Both the position numbers and the translations under genes were made by a program. A DNA stretch of 64,000 bases from Littorina saxatilis (taxonomy: Eukaryota > Mollusca > Gastropoda > Littorinimorpha > Littorinidae), in contig NC_090249.1 in the NCBI RefSeq assembly GCF_037325665.1, forward strand, positions 60,615,127 through 60,679,126, read 5' to 3'. Under the pieces are notes generated by a model. It was not told the origin of the DNA, searched no databases, and saw nothing but the letters and a program-made list of their open reading frames with translations. Positions 37,634 through 49,350 of the stretch are shown here, piece after piece (positions within the stretch are counted from its first letter, which is position 1; every line of letters starts with the position of its first letter).

Positions 37634-37712
<79 letters not shown>
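37395..37712. repeat. CTGT/CT compound microsatellite
   Basis: Imperfect pyrimidine-rich tetranucleotide and dinucleotide repeats end in (CTGT)n and (CT)n. Open frames on both strands are artefacts. Confidence 0.93.
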
Positions 37713-37716
<4 letters not shown>

Positions 37717-38361
37717 CTCTCGTTATTTCTCTCCACGGGGGTTCCAAATCAGCGTCAACACTTGCAAATACTCACACCTTAAATCATTTCCTGGTTTGTT
37801 CAGGCTTTGTTTTGCTTTGTGTTTGTTTTTGTCGCCCCATTGACGGTGTATCGATTTGTGACAGAGCACTGTCGTTGCTTTTAGCTTGTTAAAACTTTCG
37901 TCTGGACGCGCGGATGTTTAGATTAGTTCGGAATTCGGCCAAATTGATGGTCGCACGGTATTTGCGTTTTTTTACGGGACAAGTCTGATAATTTTCCGGT
38001 TTTAATGTGAAACTATAAAAAAAAAAAAAAGTACCGCGGTTTTTGCGTTTACGTAACATTTCTGACATTTTGTCGGTTTAAATATGAAAAAATCGGGGGT
38101 GGGGGTTAGGGGTGGGTTGTTCACCAAATGGTCAGACAACCGGTGTTTGGTGTATTTGACAATTATTCGTATCTGATTAAAGCTACTGCACTACACTTTG
38201 ATGGGTTACAATGATGAAATGACCGTTTTTGTGTGCGGGGTGATGTTTGTCTTGTCTTTCAGATCAGGTAATCAGTTTAGAAGACACCGATTCTGTATTA
38301 AAACGTTTAGTCAAAACGTGACAATGTAATAAATACATTTAAAAAAAAAGTTTGAACATTG
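37713..38361. other. No recognisable feature
   Basis: Contains two related TTTGCGTTT ... TTTTCGGT-like stretches (about 37960-38090), possibly a weak duplication. No gene. Confidence 0.35.
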
Positions 38362-39213
38362 TTACATTTAGTCAAGTTTTGACTAAATGTTTTAACATAG
38401 AGGGGGAATCGAGACGAGGGTCGTGGTGTATGTGTGTGTGTGTGTCTGTCTGTGCGTGTGTGTGTGTAGAGCGATTCAGACCAAACTACTGGACCGATCT
38501 TTATGAAATTTGACATGAGAGTTCCTGGGAATGATATCCCCGGACATTGCTTTCATTTTTTTCGATAAATACTTTTGATGACGTCATATCCGGCTTTTTG
38601 TAAAAGTTGAGGCGGCACTGTCACACCCTCATTTTTCAATCAAATTGATTGACATTTTTGTAAAGCAATCTTCGACGAAGGCCGGACTTCGGTATTGCAT
38701 TTCAGCTTGGTGGCTTAAAAATTGATTGATGACTTTGGTCATTAAAAATCTGAAAATTGTAATAATTTTGTTTTACTATAAAACGATCCAAATTTACGTT
38801 CATCTTATTCTACATCATTTCCTGATTCCACAAACATATAAATATGTTATATTTGAATTAAAAACAAGCTCTGAAAATTAAAAATATAAATATTATGATC
38901 AAAATTAAATTTCCGAAATCGATTTAAAAACAATTTCATCTTATTCCTTGTCGGTTCCTGATTCCAAAAACATATAGATATGATATGTTTGGATTAAAAA
39001 CACGCTCCGAAAGTTAAAACGAAGAGAGGTACAGAAAAGCGTGCTATGCAGCACAGCGAAACCACTACCGCGCTGAACAGGCTCGTCAGTTTCACTCCGT
39101 TTTGCACAAGCGGCGGACTACGGTCATTGTGAAAAAAATGCAGTGCGTTCAGTTTCATTCTGTGAGTTCCACAGCTTGACTAAATGTAGTAATTTCGCCT
39201 TACGCGACTTGTT
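38362..39213 (+). mobile_element. Family A element, full length; best-defined termini
   Basis: The 5' end is TTACATTTAGTCAAG. Inverted repeat ACATTTAGTCAAG at 38364-38376 pairs with CTTGACTAAATGT at 39175-39187. The last 26 bases contain TCGC-CTTAC-GCGA (a 4-bp stem) and end ACTTGTT. A second inverted copy of the repeat directly follows the first (AAGTTTTGACTAAATG), making a hairpin at the 5' end. Confidence 0.87.
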
Positions 39214-39228
39214 TCTTGTTTTTGTCCT

Positions 39229-39303
39229 GCTAAGAGATTGGAACCCATGACCGCCAATGTACTGCTTGCCTGTCAGGCACTCTACCTACTGAGCCAAACC
39301 GGT
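39229..39303 (-). mobile_element. tRNA-like sequence (SINE head remnant)
   Basis: On minus there is an A box TGGCTCAGTAGG (plus 39285-39296) and B box GGGTTCCAATC (plus 39236-39246), 39 bp apart. The middle cannot fold as a normal anticodon arm (TGCCT-GAC-AGGCA instead), so I call it a tRNA-derived SINE head or decayed tRNA, not a working tRNA gene. No body follows; Family A sequence lies immediately beside it. Confidence 0.6.
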
Positions 39304-40914
39304 ACACAGTCGTCCGAGGTGAAAATAGAACATTTTCACTTCGAATATTACAAGTGAGTTCTCGAGCACTGCGTATCGGTATCGACTCGTCGGTTTCCGA
39401 GTTTCTCCGTTCGTATTTGTGTACTGTACGTTCTGTCGATCTCACTGTTCGAGGTAAGTTAAGTTGATAACTGACTCTATGCTTCCGTTCAATTCGTTTT
39501 AGTTTGGAAAGCAAACTCAAGTAGCATTAATTTCAAGTGTGACTGACATTATGTTGGTAGTCCAGCTCCGAAATGCATTGATCAATCGCCGAAAGGCGCT
39601 GGCATTATTGCATGAAAGGATTTCCTTACCCAAAGTTCCGAACGGTTTTGGAGATTTTGAAGATTTTGTTCAGGACACGATGCTCTATGGTCGGTTTATT
39701 ACAAGCAAGCAAGCAAGCAAGCAGTTAAAAATGGGCAATGAAGGAGGATGCGAACTGGTTAATCATATACTCGTGGGTTAGAGTATACCCAGATAAAAAA
39801 AAAACTTGCACAATCGGACCCGATGCTGTGTTTTAAATCTTTTCTCGCAAAAACCGATGGAAGGGTAAAAAGCTTATCACGATAAAGACTTTTGCTCATA
39901 TCTCGAAGTATAATAAATATATTTGATTAGGTTAGACCATAAGCAGAATATGAAACACGATTCTTTTTATATTTGTAGTAAAGGAAAATGAGAGACTCGA
40001 TATTAACAGCTATTGTATTTTCAGCGTAGCATTTGTTCGAGTCTAAATATCGGACCCTATTGCTACGATGAAAACACAATAGCGTTTATGTAGCGATCTG
40101 ACATTAAATTCTGTGTTAAAATCATGTTTTTGTCAGCAACAAGTACCAGAATGGTCCATGTCGTTGATTGCAGACGACGGTTCCCTTTCCGCATGAAGCC
40201 ACGGAAATAACCGAACATTGAAAAACCCACGGACATGTATTACGGAGAAAACTCGAGATAACCGGATGTTTAGCATTACGTCAATATGCTAGGAATCATA
40301 TGACGTCATGACGTATCATGCTTGTCTACGTAGATTGTATGTTCGAAAGTCTGACTTCTGTTGGGAATTCGCGTGGTAAAGACTGCGGTAAATCTGTAGA
40401 TGATAAGAGAACAAGGATTGTCTCAGAAGAAATGACTAAATGTTTCAGACCGGTAACTTCATTTCAACATTGCACTATACAATGGACGTTCTATGTGACA
40501 GGAGAGTTTGCTGATTTTGTGTTAAACATTGGAGAGATCGTCTGCTAGAATCAGAGATAGGTCGCTTCAGATTGCAGCTTTTGGAAATTTGCATGGTTTG
40601 TTGCCTGTTAAAAAACTGGATTTTACACGTAATGTATGTCATGTACATTAAGCAAAAACAAAAACACACACAAAGCAAATGACATCCTCTGTCGACTTGT
40701 CACATAAACAAACCTGGCGAGGTATGCGTGTACTTTATACACGTGGAAGAAACCGGAACCATGCGTCTTTGTTATTGCCAATATGCTTTTGGATATTGGC
40801 AAAAATGGCCGACTTCCGTAGCATTATGCTTTGATGATCGGAAAAGGGATGTGTGAGACCATCCAATCACAGCCGCCGAATTCCCCCACGTGTCCATCAG
40901 AATAGCTAACTGCA
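39304..40914. other. No recognisable feature
   Basis: Short frames only, with one small (AAGC)n tract near 39700-39722. Confidence 0.4.
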
Positions 40915-40934
40915 TCTATATATATATACGACTT

Positions 40935-41004
<70 letters not shown>

Positions 41005-41449
41005 GCGATGCCAAGCCAAAGTTCTCGATCGATCTTTTTCAAATTTGGAGGCCATATTCAGCTACATCCCGGACACAACCTCATCGATGAGATATTTCAA
41101 CACGTGCTCTCAGCGCGCAGCGCTGAACCGATTTTGGTTTTTCTCTGGATCCATTTCCAGTCCAGTGTTTTCAGCGTTTACCTCCCTTCCTTCGTGTGGC
41201 GTCAATCCATATTCCCGTTTCTATTTTTAGAAGATCACTGTCGACAACGCTCAATCCATATTCCCGTTATACTATTTTTAGAAGGTCACTACTCTTCTCC
41301 AGTGTTTTGCGCGTTTATCTCTCTTCCTTCGTGCGGTGCGCCGGCAAAGCCGGCGTACACCCGGCAAAGCCGGGTTCCCGGCTCAGCCGGATATTCGGCT
41401 CGACTTCTTCCCGGCGAAGCCGTACCCGGCGAAGCGGGTATTCATCTAG
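40915..41449 (+). mobile_element. Helitron-like Family B element, complete
   Basis: It starts TCTATATATATATACGAC directly after an A (40914). It ends with a hairpin ACCCG-GCGAAG-CGGGT (41424-41439) a few bases before CTAG (41446-41449), followed by T. This is the canonical Helitron signature (A, TC ... hairpin, CTRR, T, no target-site duplication). Inside are a GT tract (40936-41001), GATCGATCTTTTTCAAATTTGG, and a 3' region full of GGCAAAGCCGG / GGCGAAGCC palindromes. No Rep/helicase gene, so it is non-autonomous. Confidence 0.85.
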
Positions 41450-41959
41450 TAATCAATATCTATTCTGGCGGCAGTAGTTTTCTTGTAGCGGAAAACACTG
41501 TCGCAGTAATGATATTGAGGTCATGCGTCTTCAAGTCCCGAAATACGCTGCAAGAAACCGTGTCCCTTCTAGAGCTAGTTTAATGAGCAAGATACCTGTC
41601 AATTTAACATTCAAAGCTATCGATTTGCCCCATTCCCATTTTAAATTGAAAGTGCACGTAACGTATCTCCAATTTGTCTCATGTACGACTTTCAACAAAA
41701 CCTGTGATTCTTTTTTAGGAGCAGTTAACCACTTTCAATTATTTGAATTCTCCAAGGATTTCTGTGGTATTTGTTTCAGCGAACTGTCATTCCGTTTTGG
41801 AGAATAGAATAATTATGTGCGCGTTTGTGTGACTGGCCGAAAAGACGAGGTTGTGTCCTAATTTTAAGTCTTCATGGCTCTTTCTGTCAAATATCATTTT
41901 TATTCCATGTTCTTTGAAGAAACGCTGCGAAGAAAAACGAATAAGCAGAAGAAAAAAGC
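41450..41959. other. No recognisable feature
   Basis: Short open frames, no domain. Confidence 0.35.
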
Positions 41960-42054
41960 ATGGTGTTGGAGGTGGTGATCTTAATTGCGCTAATGAACAT
42001 AATGAAGCGGAAGAGAATCGTGAATATTAAAGGTTGTGACGACAACGACGGTGA

Positions 42055-42246
42055 TGAGGATGATGATGATGATAATGCTGCTGGTGATGATGATAATGCT
42101 GCTGGTGATGATGATAATGCTGCTGGTGATGATGATAATGCTGCTGGTGATGATGATAATGCTGCTGGTGATGATGATGATAATGCTGCTAGTGATGATG
42201 ATAATGCTGCTGGTGATGATGATAATGCTGCTGGTGATGATGATAA
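42055..42246. repeat. 21-bp minisatellite (GATGATGATAATGCTGCTGGT)n in part
   Basis: About nine 21-bp units of GATGATGATAATGCTGCTGG plus T. On plus they lie in a 173-codon frame (41960-42481) as DDDNAAG repeats followed by a CA-encoded Thr/His run. The frame depends on the repeats alone, and I do not call it a gene. Confidence 0.93.
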
Positions 42247-42326
42247 AGACGCTAACGCTGCCAGTCAAAATGATAATAATGATAGAAGGGGAGGGAAAGA
42301 ATTAGCAGGATGTGATGTCAAGTTGA

Positions 42327-42342
42327 CACACACACACACACA

Positions 42343-42425
<83 letters not shown>
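42327..42425. repeat. (CA)n microsatellite, about 100 bp
   Basis: Almost perfect CA with one CCC interruption. Confidence 0.97.
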
Positions 42426-42431
<6 letters not shown>

Positions 42432-42759
42432 ACCTCAAACCTTACTGTTTTCCAATTTCTAGTGTGAACTGTTATGAATAAATGTTGACCCTGCGCACTA
42501 AAATTATTGCGACACATTTTTCTCACCCCAATTAAACCATTGATTCTCGTGTCATAACCTTCAAGCCTTTTATGTATGCAGTTAAAGACATTTAACTTGG
42601 CCACCTGGCACAACTTTCGGATCAAAGATTTATTTTACAGGGGTCACGTGACCACCGCGCAAATTAGGGTGTGAACAAAATCCCCCTGACAAATCGTAAG
42701 ATACCAAAACTCAGAAAAGCCACAACTGGGCAACTTTTAAATACTGTCTTGTTCTTATT

Positions 42760-43121
42760 TTTACACCCCCGGTATAGGGGTGTGTATAGGTTTCCCCGGT
42801 ATAGGGGTGTGTATAGGTTTCGCTCGATGGGTTTGTGTGTTTGTGTGTTTGTGTTCGCATATAGATCTCAAGAATGAACGGACCGATCGTCACCAAACTT
42901 GGTGAACAGGTTCTATACATTCCTGAGACGGTCCTTACAAAAATTGGGACCAGTCAAACACACGGTTAGGGAGTTATTGGTGGATTAAGATTCTACAAGG
43001 ACTTATACAGTAATATATTAATGGTCAAAGGGAAATAACCTTCTCAGTTGGTGGCAGTGAGAATGGTTATTTCCCTTTGACCAACGGGGGTGTTTTTCCT
43101 ACCTCGAAGGAATTTCTTGTT
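42760..43121 (+). mobile_element. Family D element
   Basis: The 5' end is TTACACCCCCGGTATAGGGG. Inverted repeat ACACCCCCG (42763-42771) pairs with CGGGGGTGT (43085-43093), followed by 28 bases with CCT-CGA-AGG and the end TTTCTTGTT. A GT/GTTT tract and GACCGATCGTCACCAAACTTGG lie near the 5' end. Two near-identical 26-bp units (CCCGGTATAGGGGTGTGTAT) follow each other at the start. A further 18-bp inverted repeat GGTCAAAGGGAAATAACC lies at about 43022 and 43064. Non-coding. Confidence 0.8.
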
Positions 43122-43646
43122 TTTTATCGTATCTGCAGCTGACATTGCTATTCCAGACCGATGCAGTTTGTTTCTTTTCTAAGTTCACATGGCAAGCTCC
43201 ATACTTAAAACTATGGATAAGTTCTATCACTGTAAAACGAAGGTCCTATAACATATAGCTTTTACATTTGTTTCTTCAAATCTTGTTAAAAACCTTCATC
43301 TCCTTCAAAAAGTTAAAAATCTTCTCCGGATTTGAATACTGCGAGAACGTTTAATAATTTTTTTTTTAATCAAGAAAACTAAATTCTGTGTAGGTATTTT
43401 GCGTATTTGGTTTGGTACGCCGTTCCTGCAGTCGGAAGTTTTTAAAACCTGCCAAAGGTTTGCATTCCATCATGTGTAACTTTGTGTACAAACAAACACT
43501 TGTATTATTAGTACAAGTATTACCAACGTTTCATTTTAAATTTGATCAGTGGTGTACTTTTCTAGTCTTGTAGACACATTAGATGTTTTCCGGAAATAAT
43601 TCTGTCAGAAGTTTTAAGCGGTGTGGCAGAATAAGAGCCCCTTTTA
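43122..43646. other. No recognisable feature
   Basis: AT-rich, no open frame or repeat recognised. Confidence 0.4.
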
Positions 43647-44036
43647 CTGACCCAAGCATTTAGACAAGCAACCAGCAACCAGCTCGCTACTGACCCAAGC
43701 ATTTAGACAAGCAACCAGCAACCAGCTCTCTACTGACCCAAGCATTTAGACAAGCAACCAGCAACCAGCTCGCTACTGACCCAAGCATTTAGACAAGCAA
43801 CCAGCAACCAGCTCGCTACTGACCCAAGCATTTAGACAAGCAACCAGCAACCAGCTCGCTACTGACCCAAGCATTTAGACAAGCAACCAGCAACCAGCTC
43901 GCTACTGACCCAAGCATTTAGACAAGCAACCAGCAACCAGCTCTCTACTGACCCAAGCATTTAGACAAGCAACCAGCAACCAGCTCGCTACTGACCCAAG
44001 CATTTAGACAAGCAACCAGCAACCAGCTCGCTACTG
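43647..44036. repeat. 43-bp minisatellite, about 9 copies
   Basis: The unit contains CTGACCCAAGCATTTAGACA and AGCAACCAGCAACCAGCTCG; copies differ at one site (CTCGCTA/CTCTCTA). Confidence 0.97.
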
Positions 44037-44584
44037 ACCGGCTTTAACCTGTCATCGCGACATTCAACTAAATCTGATTTGTTTGTTATGCATAGTGTGC
44101 GCTCGATATGATAATACTCTCTTTTGAAAATGTGCACACCGGAGAATCGCAGCCGATTGCTTGCTGGTCCCTGGGAGTGAATGCTAAGCATGTTTGGTTT
44201 CCTAAACCCACGTGACGTCAAGCCAAACCCGCGTGGTCTCGGTCAAAACACGTTGTAAGCGAACATCACGGGCCAGAAATCATTGCCGTAACAAGTCGTA
44301 AGCTCCCATAAGTACATGTTGGAAAGAAAGGGGTATCAAATGAGACCCAACATCAAAGACGCCGTTGGGTACGTTTAAAGTTCAGTTTGAGGACAGTTTG
44401 GTTTGGATCAGCTGAGTTGGGAACACCACTTACAAAAATTGCTTTAACCCTGAGTTGTGTTCATGTTAATGACGATTGTGTTGTTAAATGTTGGTCATTT
44501 TTCCTTTTTGGTGTCATTATTGTGCTACGTTTTGGTTTTGTTAAGTTTATAGTACTGTTGTTGTTATTGATACAATTGGTGCAC
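44037..44584. other. No recognisable feature
   Basis: A short stretch with small open frames and no domain. Confidence 0.35.
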
Positions 44585-44701
44585 GACGACGACGACGACG
44601 ACGACGACGATGATGATGATGATGATGATGATAGTGGTGATGATGGTGATGGTGAAGATGATAGTGGTGATAGTGGTGATGATGATGATGATGATGATGA
44701 T
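44585..44701. repeat. (GAC)n/(GAT)n trinucleotide tract
   Basis: It reads as poly-Asp on plus and poly-Ser on minus; no exon context. Confidence 0.95.
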
Positions 44702-45149
44702 GGAAGTAACCTATTAATCATTACCATTAAAAATTGACTCTGTGGCGATATTGCATTTTAAGCTTTCCATTCTATCAGGTACGTGCTCAGGATTGTGATC
44801 TTGTTCGATTTGATATCACCAAGGGACAGATGTAATATGTCTTTCTTATTCTTATAATTTCTGTTTTAAAAAAAATCTCTTTTTTTCTCTTCTTCTGTCA
44901 TTTGCCTTTCACTTTTTCCACTTTCTTTGATTGGTCTATCACCTTTGTCTCAACACAACTTAAAATATTAAAAAAAAAAAAAAAACTCATCGTTTACAAT
45001 TGTTTTCATGCCACAGACTTGAATTATGGTCACTTCCAAATTATTGGTAACGTACAAATTTAATATTTGGTCACGTTTTCCACTTTCTGTGATCTTTCTA
45101 TCTCCTTTTTTCAACATCATTTTTTCAATATTGCAACACTTACAATGAA
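44702..45149. other. No recognisable feature
   Basis: AT-rich DNA with two similar phrases ACTTTTTCCACTTTCTTTGA / CGTTTTCCACTTTCTGTGAT, about 150 bp apart. Confidence 0.35.
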
Positions 45150-45480
45150 CAATATAAGATGTTTGATGGGTTGTTGACAGACCAGCTTTTTTGTCGGTCC
45201 GAGGGGGAGCATATCGTCTTTTGTTTCATATTTATTGACCAAGGCCGAAGGCCGCGGTCAATAAATATGAAACAAAAGTCGATATGACCGCCGAGGACCG
45301 ACAAAAAAGCTCGTCTGTCAACAAACCACCAAACACAGTTTTTGTCATCATTTTGGTAGTGAGAAAATAAGTGCACAATCAACCCAGGGAGCCATGCTTT
45401 GAAACACGGGTTCCGTGCTGATAACCACACGAGTCCCGGTTTGATAACCACTGGCAATCAAAGCTGGCGTGTGAAAGTAA
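45150..45480. mobile_element. Fold-back element with about 80-bp arms
   Basis: Left arm 45159-45239 (GACCAGCTTTTTTGTCGGTC ... CATATTTATTGACC) is inverted at 45255-45335 around a short GC-rich loop (AAGGCCGAAGGCCGC). The right flank through 45480 matches, in inverse orientation, the flank of the shortened copy at 29392-29611. No coding frame. Likely a non-autonomous fold-back DNA transposon. Confidence 0.75.
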
Positions 45481-46369
45481 CTTTCTGTGTTTTTGAGTTC
45501 ATTAAATGCTGGAATGAATATGTCAGGTTTGAGGATGCACAGTTCTGTAGGTTCATCTCGGTATTCCACCCCCTCGGCTTTCTGTTGTAAATATTAAGCT
45601 GAGTGATCGAATGTGGAAGCTACGTTTGGTCAAAGGTCACAGAAGATTTGCGTCGTGCAGCGAAGGAAAGAATCGCGATCTTGTTTCCGACCCAGTACCT
45701 CTTTGTTTTTCATTAGACCTGTCATTCTGCTTGCTCGGCTTTGTTAGATGTTTGCATATCTTGTTGCTATTTTCTGTGCTTTTATTATTGTTTCTTATTT
45801 GTGCTTCGTTTATCGATACAACGTCTTGTGCACGGGTCAAAATGTGTGTGTCAGGGGTCGTTTTACTTGAACTTGACGTTCGTGTTTCTCCGAACGTCTG
45901 TGTATCGAAACACAGATACACGCACTCCATGACTCTGTAAGAAGACAAAACATATCGCTAGGTTTCATTTGTTTTTGATGAATGTATGACCTTTCATGAA
46001 GTAGTTTTGTTTTTTGTTTACTTTTGCCAGTTTGCCAGTTCGTTTTTTGAACTTTGCAAAGCAGTGTCGTGTCGTCTGTTTAGGTCTGGGGAAACACCAA
46101 TGAAAAGAGCCGAAGAATCCCCGAGCGTTTCTATTGGGTTTGCTTTTGATTATCCATGTATAACCTGCTTCCTGCAACTATGGTAACCGGGGATTTATTG
46201 CCTGGGAAACATGAGATTTATTTCCCAGGTACTTGTGAATGAAAACTCGTGAAAATGATGAAAACAGTTTTTAGGTACAGACTTAAATTGTAATCTAAGT
46301 TTAAATGTTATCCTCTTAAATATGATCCAAAAGTCATTAATTTGATGTGTTTATTATTTTTCTCCTTTT
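45481..46369. other. No recognisable feature
   Basis: Overlapping frames on both strands at 45611-45948, no domain and no splice evidence. Confidence 0.35.
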
Positions 46370-46602
46370 TTTTTTAGCCACCTTTATACTGTATATAAAG
46401 CGGCTATTAGGTTTCACTGTGTCTGTTTGTTTGTTTGTTTGTCCATTTGTCCCACGACAGTGTAGACTTGTATCTCTGGTACTCTGTGGTCGATTAAGCT
46501 CAAACTTGGTGAGTAGCTTGAAATTGTGGGGCCTAGGGTGTGTGCAAAAAAATTAGGTTCCTAACTTTAGTCAAACTTGAGATATTAGCTTTACACGCCT
46601 TT
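46370..46602 (+). mobile_element. Fragment of a further microsatellite-bearing family
   Basis: It begins AGCCACCTTTATACTGTATATAAAGCGGCT, carries a (GTTT)n tract, then GGTCGATTAAGCTCAAACTTGG, the same order as in Families A, B and D. It is cut by the start of the next Family A copy, so the 3' end is unknown. Confidence 0.5.
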
Positions 46603-46665
46603 TTACATTTAGTCAAGTTTTGACTAAATGTTTTAACATAGAGGGGGAATCGAGACGAGGGTCGT

Positions 46666-46739
<74 letters not shown>

Positions 46740-48755
46740 GATTCAGAGTAAACTACTGGACCGATCTTTATGACATTTTACATGACAGTTCCTGGGTATG
46801 ATATCCCCAGACATTTTTTTCATTTTTTCGATAAATGTCTTTGATGACGTTATATCCGGCTTTGTGTAAAAGTTGAGGCGTCGCTGTTACACCCTCATTT
46901 TTGTAAAGCAATCTTCGACGAAGACCGGACTTCGGTATTGCATTTCAGCTTGGTGGCTTAACAATTATTTAATGACTTTGGTCATTAACAATCTGAAAAT
47001 TATTATAATTTTTTTTATATAAAACGATCCAAATTTACGTTCATATTATTCTACATTATTTCCTGATTCCAAAAACATATAAATATGTTATATTTGGATT
47101 AAAATCAATCTCTGAAAATTAAAAATATAAAAATTATAATCAAAATTAAATATCCGAAATTGATTTAAAAACAATTTCATCTTATTCCTTGTCGGTTCCT
47201 GATTCCAAAAACATATAGATATGATATGTTTGGATTAAAAACACGCTCAGAAAGTTAAAACGAAGAGAGGCACAGAAAAGCGTGCTATGCAGCATGTTAT
47301 GGAGTGGTATAGCCCGGTTTCTAGACAATCATAAATGTCTCTACACCACTCTATAAGTTTAGTATTTGTTTACAGGCTTGAATGTAATCTGAATAGTTGT
47401 CCGCTACAGTAGCTTACAAGGCACAAGCGTACACGCACTCACACACGCAAAAACCTGGTGTTAAATGGATCTTGACACTGCCAAGACTAATTATTATTGT
47501 TTACAAAGCTTTTTACATCACAAAATCATTTCCGGGCTTCGACCAGTACTCTAGGCCGACAACACCGCAAGAAACTCTACAGTCCAAGACGCAGACACCT
47601 TTTGGCTCAAACAAAGCAGCTTAACAGGTAAGACGAATAGGTATTCTACTGTACGTTACCCTACTGCCATCTTTCGGCCCTCAAGATGTTGGTATGGCTG
47701 TAAGTCCTTCAGACGACTGATAAGGGTGCACCAGTCCTCACGACACCGCAACCATTGCTTGACGTAGTCCTTGATCCTTCCAGTCCGTCTCGGCGGCTAA
47801 CTGTAGAACTCTGCCAGCTCTCCATGCCATGGTCATGTACACCAAGCCGCAGTCACCAGTTCAGTTCAGCCTCCGTCGATGAAACCCTCCAGTTGGAACA
47901 CTGTAAAGTTTATAGTCCATAAGTCAACTTGTCTTTAGTTTCTTTCACTCGCACAATAAAAATACTCACTCGTCCAACATATTAAGCTGCATGAGCCAAT
48001 ATAATTATTTACACGTTAATTCCTGTTTTCTAAAACCAAGAAAACGTTACGTAAAACCCTCACATGTTTAAGCAGTGTAGCACAATAGCTTAGGCCTACA
48101 CAATAACGTTAAACACAGAAACAGTCACTCTTCTCACATACGACAACATGACATGAAAATATAACCGGTTTCAAACATACCTCAAAAGAGTGTAAAGCCA
48201 ACATTTAGTACAGTCGCCGGCCTGCCTGGCATGAATATGAAAATGGAAGATATCATGTAAGCTGATAGGGAAAGTTCGTCAGTCTTCATCCTTCTTCAGT
48301 CAGATACCTAAAACAGGAGCCCGTCTGCTAAAGTGTTACGAAAAACATGAGTCGAGCTTGGCTCCTTGACGGCGACTGATTTTACAAAGTCGTTCTTGCT
48401 ATGACATTGCCAGTGAGCTGTCGTCTGCATTACTTGCACGTGAAAAACCTTGTCAGTTACACGAAGGTTCAACTGCGGTCAACGTGACGGTATGCAGCCT
48501 ATAGCCCTTTCCAATGTCTGACCATCGCTATAGTCTATTCTATTTACAACAATACACATTACCAAAAATACGAGTAAACCGCTTCGTAACACAGCACAGC
48601 GAAACTACTACCGCGCTAAACAGGCTCGTTAGTTTCACTCTGTTTTGCACAAGCGGCGGACTACGGTCATTGTGAAAAAATGCAGTGCGTTCAGTTTCAT
48701 TCTGTGAGTTCCACAGCTTGACTGAATGTAGTAATTTCGCCTTACGCGACTTGTT
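46603..48755 (+). mobile_element. Family A element interrupted by an LTR
   Basis: The 5' part is at 46603-47294 (with a (GT)n tract at 46669-46733) and the 3' part at 48592-48755, ending GCGACTTGTT. The break lies between GCTATGCAGCA and CAGCACAGCG, where a 1297-bp LTR sits. Without it the copy would be about 850 bp. Confidence 0.85.
47295..48591. mobile_element. Solo LTR (fossil LTR retroelement)
   Basis: A 1297-bp insertion with TGTTA ... TAACA ends, flanked by a 5-bp duplication CAGCA (47290-47294 and 48592-48596) inside a Family A copy. There is no internal coding region or second LTR, so it fits a solo LTR left by recombination. A possible polyadenylation signal lies near 47954 on plus. 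Family not assigned; it is younger than the Family A copy it interrupts. Confidence 0.7.
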
Positions 48756-49234
48756 TTCTTCTTGTTATTGCTTGTCCTTGACGTGTTCCACTTTCTTTGG
48801 GCCTTTAATCACCATCTCCCTAACCTATATTTCAACAACACTCGTTATTTACTGAACTTTTCAGGGCACAACCAGGTCACCTTGAAAGCAAAAACAGATC
48901 CATCAAATCATCAATTCTTCCGCACTAAAAGCTAATTAATGCCTGGGGAAAATTGTATTCTTTGGTTTCTGTTAAAGTGGTAATGACCGTATAATTATGA
49001 GCGTGTTTTCATTTTTCAGAACACGGAACAAGAATTCCTCCTTTTCTTCTGAGTAACGGTCGCCATGCTTCACTATTAGGTTGGTTGGTTGGTTGGTTGG
49101 TTATGGTTTTTTTTATCGTCAGCAGATATTTCATCAAGGTTGTTGAAATGACTAAGTGTGCAGAAGCCGGAATCATGGACTCGAGGTAGTTACGCTGACA
49201 GTCGGACCGAATCACCCTTGCGTCACCCGACTGC
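48756..49234. other. No gene; short (GGTT)n tract
   Basis: A (GGTT)n run lies at 49080-49101. Nothing else was recognised. Confidence 0.4.
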
Positions 49235-49350
49235 GGTTGTCCGAACGCGATGCTGGGGGGAGAGCAGCACTGTCATCAGGCAATTCCCCGCGTTAAAAGG
49301 CGTTAAGAGCATTATCAGCCGACTGAAATCGTTTTCATAAAACCTGATTT
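49235..49350 (+). repeat. Dispersed repeat (as at 1198), interrupted
   Basis: Matches 1198-1345 (CCGACTGAAATC ... TTTGTCGGAATACT) and resumes after the SINE at about 49675 with GCATGTAACTC ... CCGACTGTG. Confidence 0.55.

Noticed and set aside
39229-39303. Functional tRNA gene
   Set aside because: A and B boxes are present, but the anticodon arm cannot form a 7-base loop; treated as a SINE head remnant.
41960-42481. Acidic DDDNAAG protein
   Set aside because: The frame consists of a 21-bp minisatellite followed by a CA microsatellite.
44281-44320. rRNA-like phrase CCGTAACAAGTCGTAAG
   Set aside because: It recalls a small-subunit rRNA end, but the surrounding bases do not continue as rRNA; a chance match over a short stretch.
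45611-45948. Overlapping 100-codon frames on both strands
   Set aside because: Neither shows domain or compositional features of protein; both are likely chance.
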